In this document: piece after piece, positions 15,902 through 24,045 of the stretch
How positions within the stretch are numbered: position 1 is the first letter of the stretch
Layout: the number at the start of each line of letters is the position of its first letter
Assembly (NCBI GenBank): GCA_022791975.1
Contig: JAAWAC010000009.1
Span: 1 to 36,434 of the forward strand
Source: Lachnospiraceae bacterium
Lineage (GTDB): Bacteria; Bacillota; Clostridia; Lachnospirales; Lachnospiraceae
Direction of reading: 5' to 3'
Length of the DNA stretch: 36,434 nucleotides
Position numbers and translations under genes: made by a program
The notes under the pieces: model-generated
Told to the model about the DNA's origin: nothing
Databases searched by the model: none
Seen by the model: the letters and a program-made list of their open reading frames with translations, nothing else

Positions 15902-17944
15902 ATGATTGTTTTTTGGGACGCTGAAAGAGACAAAAAAGAAGAGGAAAGACAGTGGAAGAAAAATTTGCGGTTAATTGGAACACAAGTGGATTCTTTCTTT
16001 ATGGATAAAATCCAAGAATTGAAGTTTGAAGAGAGACCTGGTCAATGGGAAATGGCCATGGACATTGTACAAGGAATGATTGATAGGAAACATATATTAG
16101 TTGAAGCCAGTGTTGGCATAGGAAAAACATATGCTTATGTGGTCCCATTGCTGTACTATCATAAAAAATATAGAAAACCTATTATCATAGCTACATCAAC
16201 AATATCTTTGCAAGAGCAGTTAGCAAATGACATAAAAACTATTGAAAAGATTCTTGACTATTATCCGGAAATTTTTATTGCGAAGGGACAGAGCCATTTT
16301 TTGTGTAAAAATAGGCTGGAAAATTATTTTGTCGGGAAAAAGGGGACAGAAGAATATAAGTATTATGAGGAAATCAATCACGGTGGGTATGAAAAATCAA
16401 ATTGGGATATAGAAATCCCTGATAAAATATGGAATAGAATCAATGTTTTGACGTTTAATCCCGTTCTATGTAGGCAGACATGCCCATATAAAGATAGGTG
16501 TTTTTATTATCAGTTGCGGATGGAACTGAGAGAAACAAATGGATTTATTTTATGCAATCAAGATTTATTGGCTATGAATATGAAAAAGCGCAAGAGAGGA
16601 AATACGGAGATATTTGTGTCCAATTATGAATATATCGTTATAGACGAAGTACACAACCTGGAAAACAAAATCCGTAGTGCGTATACCATAGCGGTGTCCT
16701 ACTCCGACTGCAAAAGAGTGATGTGGGATTTAAGCAAAAATAGTAAAAAGATGGGTGGACTATTAGATAAGAAGATAGAATATTGTCTTACATTGCTTGA
16801 TCTAGTTTTTGGAAATTTATTGTCGCAAGTAAAGAAACAGGATAAAAATGCTGTAAAAGAAGATAAAGAAATTGAAAAATATTATGTAAATAAAAATATA
16901 AAGGAATTATGTGATTTAGTTTCGGCATTAAAAGGCATTATTGATGTAACATCCTTAGACTTTGGTATGGAAGACACATATAGAAACAGAGGAGAAGATG
17001 AAACATTAGAGGCATTAGAGGAACAGTATGACTTTTTTAGTTCGTTGCGTAAAGATGTAAGGAAAGATATTTTTTGGATGGTAGCTAATTCAAAAAACAA
17101 AAACGAGATCATTGTTTATAAATGTCCTAAAAATGTTCATGAGATTGCAGAACAGTTATTATTTTCCAGCAAGACTTTTCAAACGATTATGACATCGGCA
17201 ACAGTATCAAGTGGAGGAAATAATTATGATTACTTTGTTGCAAATACAAACTTACCATTGGATAGGACAATGGTATGTGACTCCAAGGAATCACCATTTG
17301 ATTATAATAGTCATGCTATTTTATATTATACAGAAAATATACCGCACCCCAGTAACGAAAGAGAAGCATTTATAGAAAAGGGTGTAGATGAAATGGTGAA
17401 TCTGTTACATATCACCCAGGGAAAAGCTCTAATACTGTTTACTGCAAAAAGAGACATGATACAAGTGTACAAGAAATTACTTGAAAGAGTTCCGTATAAG
17501 ATTTTGATGCAAAAAGAGGGTTTGTCACAAACAGATATCATTGCAGAATTTAAAGCAGATACAAATTCCGTACTACTTGGAACAGGAGTGTATTGGGAAG
17601 GAATTAGTATTGAAGGAAAAACATTGTCAAATCTAATAATTTTCAGATTGCCATTTCCTGTACCAGAACCTATCATAGATTATAAAAGAAGTAAAAGTAA
17701 AGATGGGCTTATGAACGTGTTAGTTCCAGAAATGATTATAAAGTTAAAACAAGGTATGGGACGACTTATTAGAAACAAGAATGATTCTGGGATAGTCTCA
17801 ATAATAGATCCAAGATTAGGTGATAATAGTAAAGTTCCATATAAACAGCTTACTTGGGATGCGCTTGCTATAAAAAATAGAACTAATGATATTAAAAAGG
17901 TAAAAGAATTCTATTTAAATCTTGTTAACGATTCACACCTATAA
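15902..17944 (+). CDS. DinG/XPD-like Fe-S ATP-dependent helicase
   Basis: Superfamily 2 helicase of the DinG/XPD type, which unwinds DNA with 5'-to-3' polarity in characterised members. Of 680 residues, ERPGQWEMA (44-52) is the Q-like motif and EASVGIGKT (68-76) is Walker A. Cys135, Cys190, Cys194 and Cys200 are spaced as Fe-S cluster ligands, and DEVH (248-251) is Walker B. TSATVSSGG is motif III-like, and QGMGRLIR (617-624) is motif VI. There is no N-terminal exonuclease domain as in Bacillus DinG. The ATG follows AAGAGGA at 15880-15886. Codons are far more A/T-rich than in the flanking operons, and an integrase remnant follows, so it looks horizontally acquired. A role in repair, element replication or defence cannot be decided. 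Confidence 0.88.
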   Translation: MIVFWDAERDKKEEERQWKKNLRLIGTQVDSFFMDKIQELKFEERPGQWEMAMDIVQGMIDRKHILVEASVGIGKTYAYVVPLLYYHKKYRKPIIIATSTISLQEQLANDIKTIEKILDYYPEIFIAKGQSHFLCKNRLENYFVGKKGTEEYKYYEEINHGGYEKSNWDIEIPDKIWNRINVLTFNPVLCRQTCPYKDRCFYYQLRMELRETNGFILCNQDLLAMNMKKRKRGNTEIFVSNYEYIVIDEVHNLENKIRSAYTIAVSYSDCKRVMWDLSKNSKKMGGLLDKKIEYCLTLLDLVFGNLLSQVKKQDKNAVKEDKEIEKYYVNKNIKELCDLVSALKGIIDVTSLDFGMEDTYRNRGEDETLEALEEQYDFFSSLRKDVRKDIFWMVANSKNKNEIIVYKCPKNVHEIAEQLLFSSKTFQTIMTSATVSSGGNNYDYFVANTNLPLDRTMVCDSKESPFDYNSHAILYYTENIPHPSNEREAFIEKGVDEMVNLLHITQGKALILFTAKRDMIQVYKKLLERVPYKILMQKEGLSQTDIIAEFKADTNSVLLGTGVYWEGISIEGKTLSNLIIFRLPFPVPEPIIDYKRSKSKDGLMNVLVPEMIIKLKQGMGRLIRNKNDSGIVSIIDPRLGDNSKVPYKQLTWDALAIKNRTNDIKKVKEFYLNLVNDSHL

Positions 17945-18006
17945 GTGGGGAAAAGAACCTATGGGAGATGTGAAAGGCATTTAGTGAAGAATATTGAAAT
18001 ATAAAG

Positions 18007-18038
18007 TTGAAATAAGAGAATGGTTGTGGTAGTATAAT
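18007..18038 (+). promoter_or_regulatory. Possible promoter upstream of the integrase remnant and ychF
   Basis: TATAAT at 18033-18038 is preceded by GTGGTAG. TTGAAA at 18007-18012 is 20 nt before it, the same unusual spacing as at 15836-15867. It is the only good -10 seen between the helicase and ychF, about 300 nt before ychF. The rest of 17945-18090 shows nothing else recognisable. Confidence 0.35.
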
Positions 18039-18090
18039 ATACTATGTCAGACTCTTTCATGGCAATTCAAAGGAAAAAGAAAGACCACCC

Positions 18091-18342
18091 TTTGCCACCC
18101 GCTGTATGGAAAGTGGCATGTGACCAAAGACCTTGCAGATGACTTTCGGGCACTCATACATAGGCATCGCCATGAATCTGTACATCCATGTGACCGATGA
18201 TGAAAAGGCAGAGGAAGTGCAGAATATGGAAAAATGTTCAAAATCATCTAAAATTGGTACTCGGATTGGCACTCGGAGAAATATAGAAATTACACAAAGT
18301 GCCTATTTTAAGGCATTTTCAAGGAGGTATATAGAAAAATGA
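18091..18342 (+). pseudogene. Tyrosine integrase C-terminal remnant
   Basis: One frame reads FATRCMESGM, then an in-frame TGA (18121-18123), then PKTLQMTFGHSYIGIAMNLYIHVTDDEKAEEVQ. This is the C-terminal end of a Tn916/ICE-type tyrosine recombinase: the FATRC stretch follows the usual RHT (here degraded to RPP), GHS carries the catalytic His, and NLYIHV carries the catalytic Tyr. The catalytic-core N-terminal part is absent and the stop codon breaks the rest, so it is non-functional. The frame continues to TGA 18340-18342, overlapping the ychF start. It marks a past insertion of an integrative element in this interval. Confidence 0.8.
18253..18276 (+). repeat. Tandem 12-bp repeat at the end of the integrase remnant
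   Basis: ATTGGTACTCGG (18253-18264) is followed at once by ATTGGCACTCGG (18265-18276), one mismatch apart, and is read as IGTR-IGTR in the integrase frame. It could be a chance duplication or part of an old attachment site; no second copy outside this place was noticed. Confidence 0.4.
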
Positions 18343-19436
18343 AATTAGGCATTATTGGTCTTCCCAACGTGGGCAAAAGTACACTGTTTAATTCCCTGAC
18401 AAAGGCTGGGGCGGAATCAGCCAACTACCCTTTTTGTACCATCGACCCGAATGTGGGGGTGGTAACTGTGCCGGATGAGCGGTTGGGACTTTTGGCAGAT
18501 CTGTATCACTCGGCCAAGGTTACGCCGGCGGTGATTGAGTTTGTGGATATTGCCGGGCTGGTAAAGGGCGCCTCCAAGGGAGAGGGGTTGGGAAATCAGT
18601 TTCTGGCAAACATTCGGGAGGTGGATGCCATCGTCCATGTGGTTCGCTGTTTTGAGGACGCCAACATCATTCATGTGGATGGCAGCATCGATCCCTTGCG
18701 GGATATTGAGACTATCAATTTGGAGCTGATTTTTTCCGATATTGAAATCCTGGAGCGTCGGATTGCCAAGACAGCCCGGGGAGCCCGCAATGACAAGACC
18801 TTGGCAAAGGAACTGGAGTTATTAAACCGCTTAAAGGCATTTCTGGAGGAGGGAAAGCTGGCGGCAGGCTATGTGACCGAGGATGAAGATGAGCTGGGAT
18901 GGCTTCAGGAATATAATCTGCTGACAGCAAAGCCCGTGATCTTTGCCGCCAATGTGACGGAGGACGATCTGCCTGATGATGGAGCTTCCAACACTTATGT
19001 GCAGGCGGTTAGGAAATTTGCCGGGGAGAACGGCAGTGAGGTCTTTGTGATCTGCGCCCAGATCGAGCAGGAGATAGCGGAGCTTGACGAGGAAGAAAAG
19101 GCCATGTTTCTGGAGGACCTGGGGTTAAAGGAATCCGGTCTTGAGAAGCTTATTGCGGCCAGCTATAGTCTTTTGGGACTTATCAGCTATCTGACAGCAG
19201 GGGAGACGGAAACCAGGGCCTGGACCATTCAAAAGGGAACCAAGGCGCCTCAGGCGGCGGGAAAGATCCATTCAGATTTTGAGAGAGGGTTTATCCGGGC
19301 AGAGGTGGTAAATTATCAGGATCTGCTGGATTGCGGTACCTATGCGGCGGCCAAGGAAAAGGGGCTGGTGGGCCTGGAGGGGAAGGAATATGTGGTGAAG
19401 GACGGAGACGTGATTTTATTCCGGTTTAATGTTTAA
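18339..19436 (+). CDS. ychF: Redox-regulated ATPase/GTPase YchF (Obg family)
   Basis: P-loop nucleotidase of the Obg-related YchF family, which binds ribosomes and is linked to translation and stress responses. The 365 residues begin with the G1 motif GLPNVGKS and continue with KAGAESANYPFCTIDPNVGVV, FVDIAGLVKGASKGEGLGNQFLANIREVDAIVHVVRCF (G3 region), and end in a TGS domain (LISYLTAGETETRAWTIQKGTKAPQAAGKIHSDFERGFIRAEV). The ATG follows AAGGAGG at 18322-18328. GC-rich host codon use returns exactly here, so this is the right edge of the accessory interval. The start is preceded by remnant DNA, so its native promoter may have been replaced. Confidence 0.97.
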   Translation: MKLGIIGLPNVGKSTLFNSLTKAGAESANYPFCTIDPNVGVVTVPDERLGLLADLYHSAKVTPAVIEFVDIAGLVKGASKGEGLGNQFLANIREVDAIVHVVRCFEDANIIHVDGSIDPLRDIETINLELIFSDIEILERRIAKTARGARNDKTLAKELELLNRLKAFLEEGKLAAGYVTEDEDELGWLQEYNLLTAKPVIFAANVTEDDLPDDGASNTYVQAVRKFAGENGSEVFVICAQIEQEIAELDEEEKAMFLEDLGLKESGLEKLIAASYSLLGLISYLTAGETETRAWTIQKGTKAPQAAGKIHSDFERGFIRAEVVNYQDLLDCGTYAAAKEKGLVGLEGKEYVVKDGDVILFRFNV

Positions 19437-19451
19437 GGAGGCCAGAAATCT

Positions 19452-20339
19452 ATGGAGGACAGTATTATTTTTCCCCATTTGGGGATTACCTTGGAGCATG
19501 TGGGAAAGTCTATAACTGTTTTTGGGGTTGAGATCGCCTATTATGGAATGATCATAGGGTTGGGTATTCTGGTGGGCTTTCTGTTGGCCGAGTGGATTGC
19601 AAAAAAATCGGGACAGAGCCCGGAGATTTATCTGGATCTGGTATTGTACGCGGTGTTTTTCGCCATTGTGGGCGCACGCCTGTACTATGTGATTTTTTCC
19701 TGGGACATGTTCAAAGGTGATTTGCTGTCCATCTTTAACCTGCGAAATGGTGGTTTGGCCATCTATGGCGGGGTTATAGGAGCAGTGCTGACCCTCTATG
19801 TGTTCAGTAAAAAGAGGAAGCTTTCCTTTACCACGCTGCTGGATACGGGAAGTCCAGGGCTGATTGCCGGGCAGATTATTGGACGCTGGGGAAACTTTTT
19901 TAACCGGGAGGCTTTTGGAGACTATACAGACAGTCTTTTGGCTATGCAGCTGCCTGTGTCTCAGGTGCGCTCCTGGGATATTACGGAGAATCTGCGGGAG
20001 CATATCCAGATCATTGACGGAGTGGAGTTTATCCAGGTTCACCCTACCTTTCTGTATGAGGGGATGTGGAATCTGTGTGTGCTGGCTCTGATGCTTTGGT
20101 ACTGGAAGCGTAAAAAATTTGGCGGAGAGATTTTTTGTATATATCTGGCGGGCTATGGCCTGGGCCGGTTTTGGATCGAAGGGCTGCGAACCGATCCGCT
20201 GTTGCTTCCGGGTATCGGCATTCCCGCGTCCCAGGTATTGGCACTGGTTCTGTTTCTGGGGGTAGGCGCGTTTCTTGTATACAAGCATTGGAAGCTTGGC
20301 AGACGGACTGGCAAAAAGGAAAAAGAGCCTCAGGAGTAG
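19452..20339 (+). CDS. lgt: Prolipoprotein diacylglyceryl transferase
   Basis: Membrane enzyme that attaches diacylglycerol from phosphatidylglycerol to the lipobox Cys of prelipoproteins. The 295 residues contain several membrane spans. Family motifs present are YYGMIIGLGILVGF, the NGGLAIYGGVIGAV stretch, the signature GQIIGRWGNFFNREAFG, HPTFLYEGMWNL and the late GLGRFWIEGLRTD. It starts 15 nt after ychF behind AAGGAGG and ends 19 nt before the phospholipase-D-like gene, so the three are probably one transcript. Confidence 0.96.
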   Translation: MEDSIIFPHLGITLEHVGKSITVFGVEIAYYGMIIGLGILVGFLLAEWIAKKSGQSPEIYLDLVLYAVFFAIVGARLYYVIFSWDMFKGDLLSIFNLRNGGLAIYGGVIGAVLTLYVFSKKRKLSFTTLLDTGSPGLIAGQIIGRWGNFFNREAFGDYTDSLLAMQLPVSQVRSWDITENLREHIQIIDGVEFIQVHPTFLYEGMWNLCVLALMLWYWKRKKFGGEIFCIYLAGYGLGRFWIEGLRTDPLLLPGIGIPASQVLALVLFLGVGAFLVYKHWKLGRRTGKKEKEPQE

Positions 20340-20358
20340 ACGGGAAGAAGATGAGAGG

Positions 20359-21816
20359 ATGAAGAGAGGACTTTGCAGAGCAGGAGGCCTTCTGCTTTTT
20401 CTGCTTTTGTATCTGATTGTGGGGGCCATAGTGCCTTTTTGGACATACCAGGAGGTAAGTCCGGAAACCAAGCAGCAGGTAAAAGAAAGGTTGGATGAGG
20501 AGGAGCTGCTAAGGGCCCAGGAGGAGGATGGCAGTTTTTGTGACCGGGTGATGTTGCTGGAGAGCAATGAGAGCGCCTGGGAGGAGCGGATACGTCTGTT
20601 GAATCAGGCCCAGAAGCGGATCATCCTGTCCACTTTTGACATGCGGGAGGGGGAGAGTACCCGGGATCTGTTGGCTATGTTGCTTGTGAAAGCCCAGGAA
20701 GGAGTTTCGGTGCAGATCCTGGTGGATGGCATCAGTGGTGTGGTACGCATGGATGGAAATCCTTTGTTTTATGCCCTTTCCAGTCATCCTCAGGTGGAAA
20801 TCCGGCTGTATAATCGGCTAAATCTTCTGAAGCCCTGGAAAACCCAGGGGCGCATGCATGACAAGTATCTTATCGTGGATGATCTGGCCTATATTCTGGG
20901 GGGACGGAATTCCTTTGACTATTTTATTGGTTCCTATCCTACCAACAGCCGCAGCTATGACCGGGAGGTGCTGGTTTACAGCGGAGATTCGCGAAAGGCT
21001 GGAGCTGCACCCTCCTCTCTTTTAGAGTTGGAGACTTATTTTACTGGTGTCTGGAATCAAAAGGAATGTACTGTTTTTCACGGGGAGCCGGAGCTGGCAG
21101 AAAAAAAGCAGGTGATTGGAGAGAGACAGAAGCTTGCAGAGCGGTATGAAAAGCTTAAGAGGGAAAATCCCCAACTGTTTGAAACACCGGATTACCAGGC
21201 CTGTACCTATGAGACCCGGGGAATTTCTCTGATATCCAACCCCACAGGTATCTATGGCAAGGAGCCCAGGGTGTTTTATGAGCTGACGGAGCGGATGAAA
21301 AGAGCCAGGGAGCAGGTAATCATTCATACTCCTTATGCGGTTTGCAATGATGCTATGCTGGAGGCATTGTCCCAGGTGGCTTTGGAGGTTCCGAAGGTAA
21401 CGATCATGCTAAACGCGGTGGAGAACGGGGATAATTTTATGGCCTCCAGTGATTACGTATATCACAGAAAGGATCTTCTCGGCACAGGAATTTCTCTGCT
21501 GGAGTATGATGGAGGCACTTCCTACCATGGGAAGTCTATGGTGCTGGATGGCCGAACGGTAGTTGTAGGTTCTTACAATCTGGATCTGCGCAGCAGCTAT
21601 GTGGATACGGAGCTGATGCTGGTGATTGATAGCCAGGAGCTGGCGGGGGAACTGCTTGCATATATGGAAGGGTATCACCAGGACTGCCGCCAGGTGATGG
21701 CAGAGGGAGAATCTGTGCTTCCAAATGGCAGAACACCCCAAAAGGCCCCCCTTTGGAAACGGGGAGCCTGGCGGGTGGTAGGACTCATTATGCAACCATT
21801 CCGGTATCTGGTCTAG
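20359..21816 (+). CDS. Phospholipase D family protein, cardiolipin-synthase-like
   Basis: Likely acts on phospholipid head groups at the membrane. The start is ATG 20359 with GGGAAGAAG 8 nt upstream; an open frame back to 20275 inside lgt lacks a ribosome binding site. The 485-residue protein has one N-terminal membrane segment (GGLLLFLLLYLIVGAIV). Two HKD motifs follow: H167-x-K169-x4-D174 (HDKYLIVDD) with GGRNSFDYF, and H390-x-K392-x4-D397 (HGKSMVLDG) with GSYNLDLRSSYVDTE. This two-HKD layout matches the cardiolipin synthase/PLD superfamily, but it has only one clear membrane span instead of two and may be a different transphosphatidylase. Confidence 0.85.
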   Translation: MKRGLCRAGGLLLFLLLYLIVGAIVPFWTYQEVSPETKQQVKERLDEEELLRAQEEDGSFCDRVMLLESNESAWEERIRLLNQAQKRIILSTFDMREGESTRDLLAMLLVKAQEGVSVQILVDGISGVVRMDGNPLFYALSSHPQVEIRLYNRLNLLKPWKTQGRMHDKYLIVDDLAYILGGRNSFDYFIGSYPTNSRSYDREVLVYSGDSRKAGAAPSSLLELETYFTGVWNQKECTVFHGEPELAEKKQVIGERQKLAERYEKLKRENPQLFETPDYQACTYETRGISLISNPTGIYGKEPRVFYELTERMKRAREQVIIHTPYAVCNDAMLEALSQVALEVPKVTIMLNAVENGDNFMASSDYVYHRKDLLGTGISLLEYDGGTSYHGKSMVLDGRTVVVGSYNLDLRSSYVDTELMLVIDSQELAGELLAYMEGYHQDCRQVMAEGESVLPNGRTPQKAPLWKRGAWRVVGLIMQPFRYLV

Positions 21817-21857
21817 AGTTTATTATAAAAAAGACAGGAAAAAAAGAATATTTTTTG

Positions 21858-21903
21858 AAAGCGTTTGGGATGCCGAAAACAGGGCATCCCAAACGCTTTT
21901 TTT
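21858..21903 (+). terminator. Strong Rho-independent terminator
   Basis: A 17-bp perfect stem pairs 21858-21874 with 21883-21899 around an 8-nt loop, followed by a T tract to 21903. The core is GCGTTTGGGATGCC/GGCATCCCAAACGC. It ends the ychF-lgt-PLD unit and insulates the dcw cluster. Confidence 0.95.
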
Positions 21904-21946
21904 GTGTCTTAAGGGTTTCTTGCATTTTTCTTTTTTCAAAAAGTTC

Positions 21947-21975
21947 TTGCTTTTCCCCAATAATTCATATATTAT
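21947..21975 (+). promoter_or_regulatory. mraZ promoter
   Basis: TTGCTT (21947-21952) and TATTAT (21970-21975) are 17 nt apart. Transcription would begin near 21983, right at the first MraZ box, consistent with repression by MraZ binding over the start site. Confidence 0.6.
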
Positions 21976-21985
21976 TAAGCTATAG

Positions 21986-22032
21986 GTGGTGAATAGTGGT
22001 GAATAGTGGTGCCTAAAAGAGGAAAAGTGGTG
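21986..22032 (+). promoter_or_regulatory. MraZ operator: four GTGGTG boxes
   Basis: GTGGTG occurs at 21986, 21996 and 22006, each separated by AATA to give an exact 10-bp period, and a fourth copy is at 22027-22032. GTGG-type direct repeats upstream of mraZ are the known binding sites of the MraZ repressor, so the dcw cluster is likely autoregulated. A TGCCT/AGGCA inverted repeat (22010-22014, 22042-22046) brackets the fourth box. Confidence 0.8.
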
Positions 22033-22066
22033 GATTCTTCCAGGCACAAAAAGAAGGTGACAGGGC

Positions 22067-22504
22067 ATGTTCAGAGGAGAATACAGTCATAGTGTAGACC
22101 CCAAGGGCCGGCTGATCATCCCTTCCAAGTTTCGTGAGCTGCTGGGCGAGGAGTTTATTGTGACGAGGGGACTGGACGGCTGTCTGTTTGTATATCCTAT
22201 GAGCGAGTGGGAGGAGTTTGAGGCAAAATTAAAGAAGCTGCCTCTCACCGACAAAAATGCCAGAGCCTTTGCACGTTTTATGACCGCCGGAGCCACCTCC
22301 TGCGAATTTGACAAGCAGGGTAGAATTTTACTGCCGGCCACGTTAAGAAAGTTTGCCGGTATTGAGAAAGACGTGATCCTGGCTGGTCTTTTGAGCCATA
22401 TTGAAATATGGAGTGAGGAGCGGTGGAAGGAAAACAACAATTACGATGAAATTGACATGGATGAGGTGGCAGCGCAGCTGACAGATTTAGGGCTGAGTAT
22501 TTAG
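22067..22504 (+). CDS. mraZ: Transcriptional regulator MraZ
   Basis: DNA-binding regulator of the division/cell-wall cluster, forming ring-shaped oligomers through two AbrB-like half-domains. The 145 residues begin [26 protein letters not shown] and repeat the fold with [22 protein letters not shown], the DxKGR/DxQGR turns that contact DNA. The ATG follows GAAGGTGA by 6 nt. It is the first gene of the dcw operon and its likely operator is just upstream, implying negative autoregulation. Confidence 0.97.
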   Translation: MFRGEYSHSVDPKGRLIIPSKFRELLGEEFIVTRGLDGCLFVYPMSEWEEFEAKLKKLPLTDKNARAFARFMTAGATSCEFDKQGRILLPATLRKFAGIEKDVILAGLLSHIEIWSEERWKENNNYDEIDMDEVAAQLTDLGLSI

Positions 22505-22530
22505 CTGCCAGGGAAGAGAAAGGAGTCCTT

Positions 22531-23472
22531 ATGAGCTTTGCCCATGTTTCCGTTCTGCTGGAGGAGACTATAGAACAGCTACATATTAAGCCGGACGGAA
22601 TCTATGTGGATGGGACTCTGGGAGGTGCCGGACATGCCTTTGAGGTCTGTGGGCGTTTGTCCGAGAAAGGCCAGTTTGTAGGGTTTGACCAGGATGCGGC
22701 TGCCATTGCAGCAGCAGGAGAGCGCCTGAAACCCTACGGAGAGCGGGTGACCATTATCCGCAGCAACTACTGTCATATGTGCAGGGAGTTGGGGCGGTTA
22801 GGCATCGAGAAGGTGGACGGGATTCTCCTGGATCTGGGAGTTTCCTCCTATCAGCTGGACACGCCTCAGAGAGGATTTACCTATCGGGAGGACGCACCTT
22901 TGGACATGCGTATGGACCAGCGCCAGACCAGAACGGCCCGGGATGTGGTTAACGATTGTACCGAGCTGGAGCTCTTCCAGATCATTCGTGATTACGGAGA
23001 AGATAAATTCGCAAAGAACATTGCCCGACATATTGTAAGGGCACGAGAGATAAAGCCCATAGAGACTACCGGGGAGCTGGCAGAGCTTATTAAGAATGCC
23101 ATTCCTGCCCGGGTGCGGATGACTGGCGGTCATCCGGCCAAGCGAACCTTTCAGGCTATTCGGATTGAGTTAAACCGGGAGCTGGAGGTGCTACGAGAGT
23201 CTCTGGATACTATGATAGATATGCTGAATCCGGGGGGAAGGCTGTGTATTATCACCTTCCATTCTTTGGAGGACCGGATTGTAAAAACCAATTTTAAAAC
23301 AAATGAATATCCCTGTACCTGCCCTTCAACTTTCCCTGTGTGTGTGTGTGGCAAAAAATCGAAGGGCAGGGTAGCCACAAAAAAACCGATTGTGCCAGGG
23401 GAAAAGGAGATGACTGAAAATCCGCGTTCTAAAAGTGCAAAGCTTCGTGTTTTTGAACGCAACCTTGGGTGA
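22531..23472 (+). CDS. rsmH: 16S rRNA (cytosine(1402)-N4)-methyltransferase
   Basis: SAM-dependent methylase of C1402 in the ribosomal P site, historically mraW. The 313 residues have [13 protein letters not shown], the SAM-binding [74 protein letters not shown] and [16 protein letters not shown]. All are family hallmarks. A short Cys-containing segment ([18 protein letters not shown]) near the C-terminus is the usual family feature. The ATG follows AAAGGAG, 26 nt after mraZ. Confidence 0.97.
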   Translation: MSFAHVSVLLEETIEQLHIKPDGIYVDGTLGGAGHAFEVCGRLSEKGQFVGFDQDAAAIAAAGERLKPYGERVTIIRSNYCHMCRELGRLGIEKVDGILLDLGVSSYQLDTPQRGFTYREDAPLDMRMDQRQTRTARDVVNDCTELELFQIIRDYGEDKFAKNIARHIVRAREIKPIETTGELAELIKNAIPARVRMTGGHPAKRTFQAIRIELNRELEVLRESLDTMIDMLNPGGRLCIITFHSLEDRIVKTNFKTNEYPCTCPSTFPVCVCGKKSKGRVATKKPIVPGEKEMTENPRSKSAKLRVFERNLG

Positions 23473-23478
23473 GAGTAT

Positions 23479-24045
23479 ATGAGAAATGAGAGAGCAGCAA
23501 GAAGAACTGGATACGAAAGCAAAAGGGGTGGGGCCAAAAGAACAAGCCATGATACCTTTGTGGAGGGAAATACGGTCCGTAAGCTTAACGTGGTGTCCAT
23601 GCCTCAGAGAGAACCGGAGCGGGCTCCAAAGCCAAAGCAGGGGAAACAGTCCAGACATCAGGCTAAAAGCGGACAGGTGCAGGAAAAGCACTTTGGTTTT
23701 GGCTATGTGGTGGTGCTGGCCGTGTGTGCAGCAGTGACGCTGTGGGTTTGCACAGGTTATCTCAAGATGCAAGCGGAGAATACTCGGAAGGTAAAAAACA
23801 TTGCGGCTCTGGAAAAGCAACTGACAGCCTTGCGGACAGAGAATGATGATGAATACAACCGGCTGCTGAGCTCTGTAGATTTAAATAAGATCCGGGAGAC
23901 AGCCATAGAGGAGCTGGGGATGGTATATGCCAATGCAGATCAGGTAGTGTTGTATGACAGTCATACCAATGATTATGTACGGCAGTATGGAGAGATTCCC
24001 CAGGAAGAGACTTCTATATTGGACAGTTTGCTGGGTTCAAAGTAG
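23479..24045 (+). CDS. FtsL/DivIC-type cell division protein
   Basis: Small bitopic division protein placed where ftsL normally lies, between rsmH and the PBP genes. Of 188 residues, about 1-70 are a long basic cytoplasmic tail, about 73-95 form one membrane span (FGYVVVLAVCAAVTLWVCTGYL), and the outside part begins with a heptad-like coiled coil (ENTRKVKNIAALEKQLTALRTENDDEYNRL). It then has IRETAIEELGMVYANADQVVLYD, the typical FtsL end. Sequence is too divergent to be sure of FtsL rather than DivIC. The start has only a weak ribosome binding site 6 nt after the rsmH stop, suggesting coupling. Confidence 0.8.
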   Translation: MRNERAARRTGYESKRGGAKRTSHDTFVEGNTVRKLNVVSMPQREPERAPKPKQGKQSRHQAKSGQVQEKHFGFGYVVVLAVCAAVTLWVCTGYLKMQAENTRKVKNIAALEKQLTALRTENDDEYNRLLSSVDLNKIRETAIEELGMVYANADQVVLYDSHTNDYVRQYGEIPQEETSILDSLLGSK

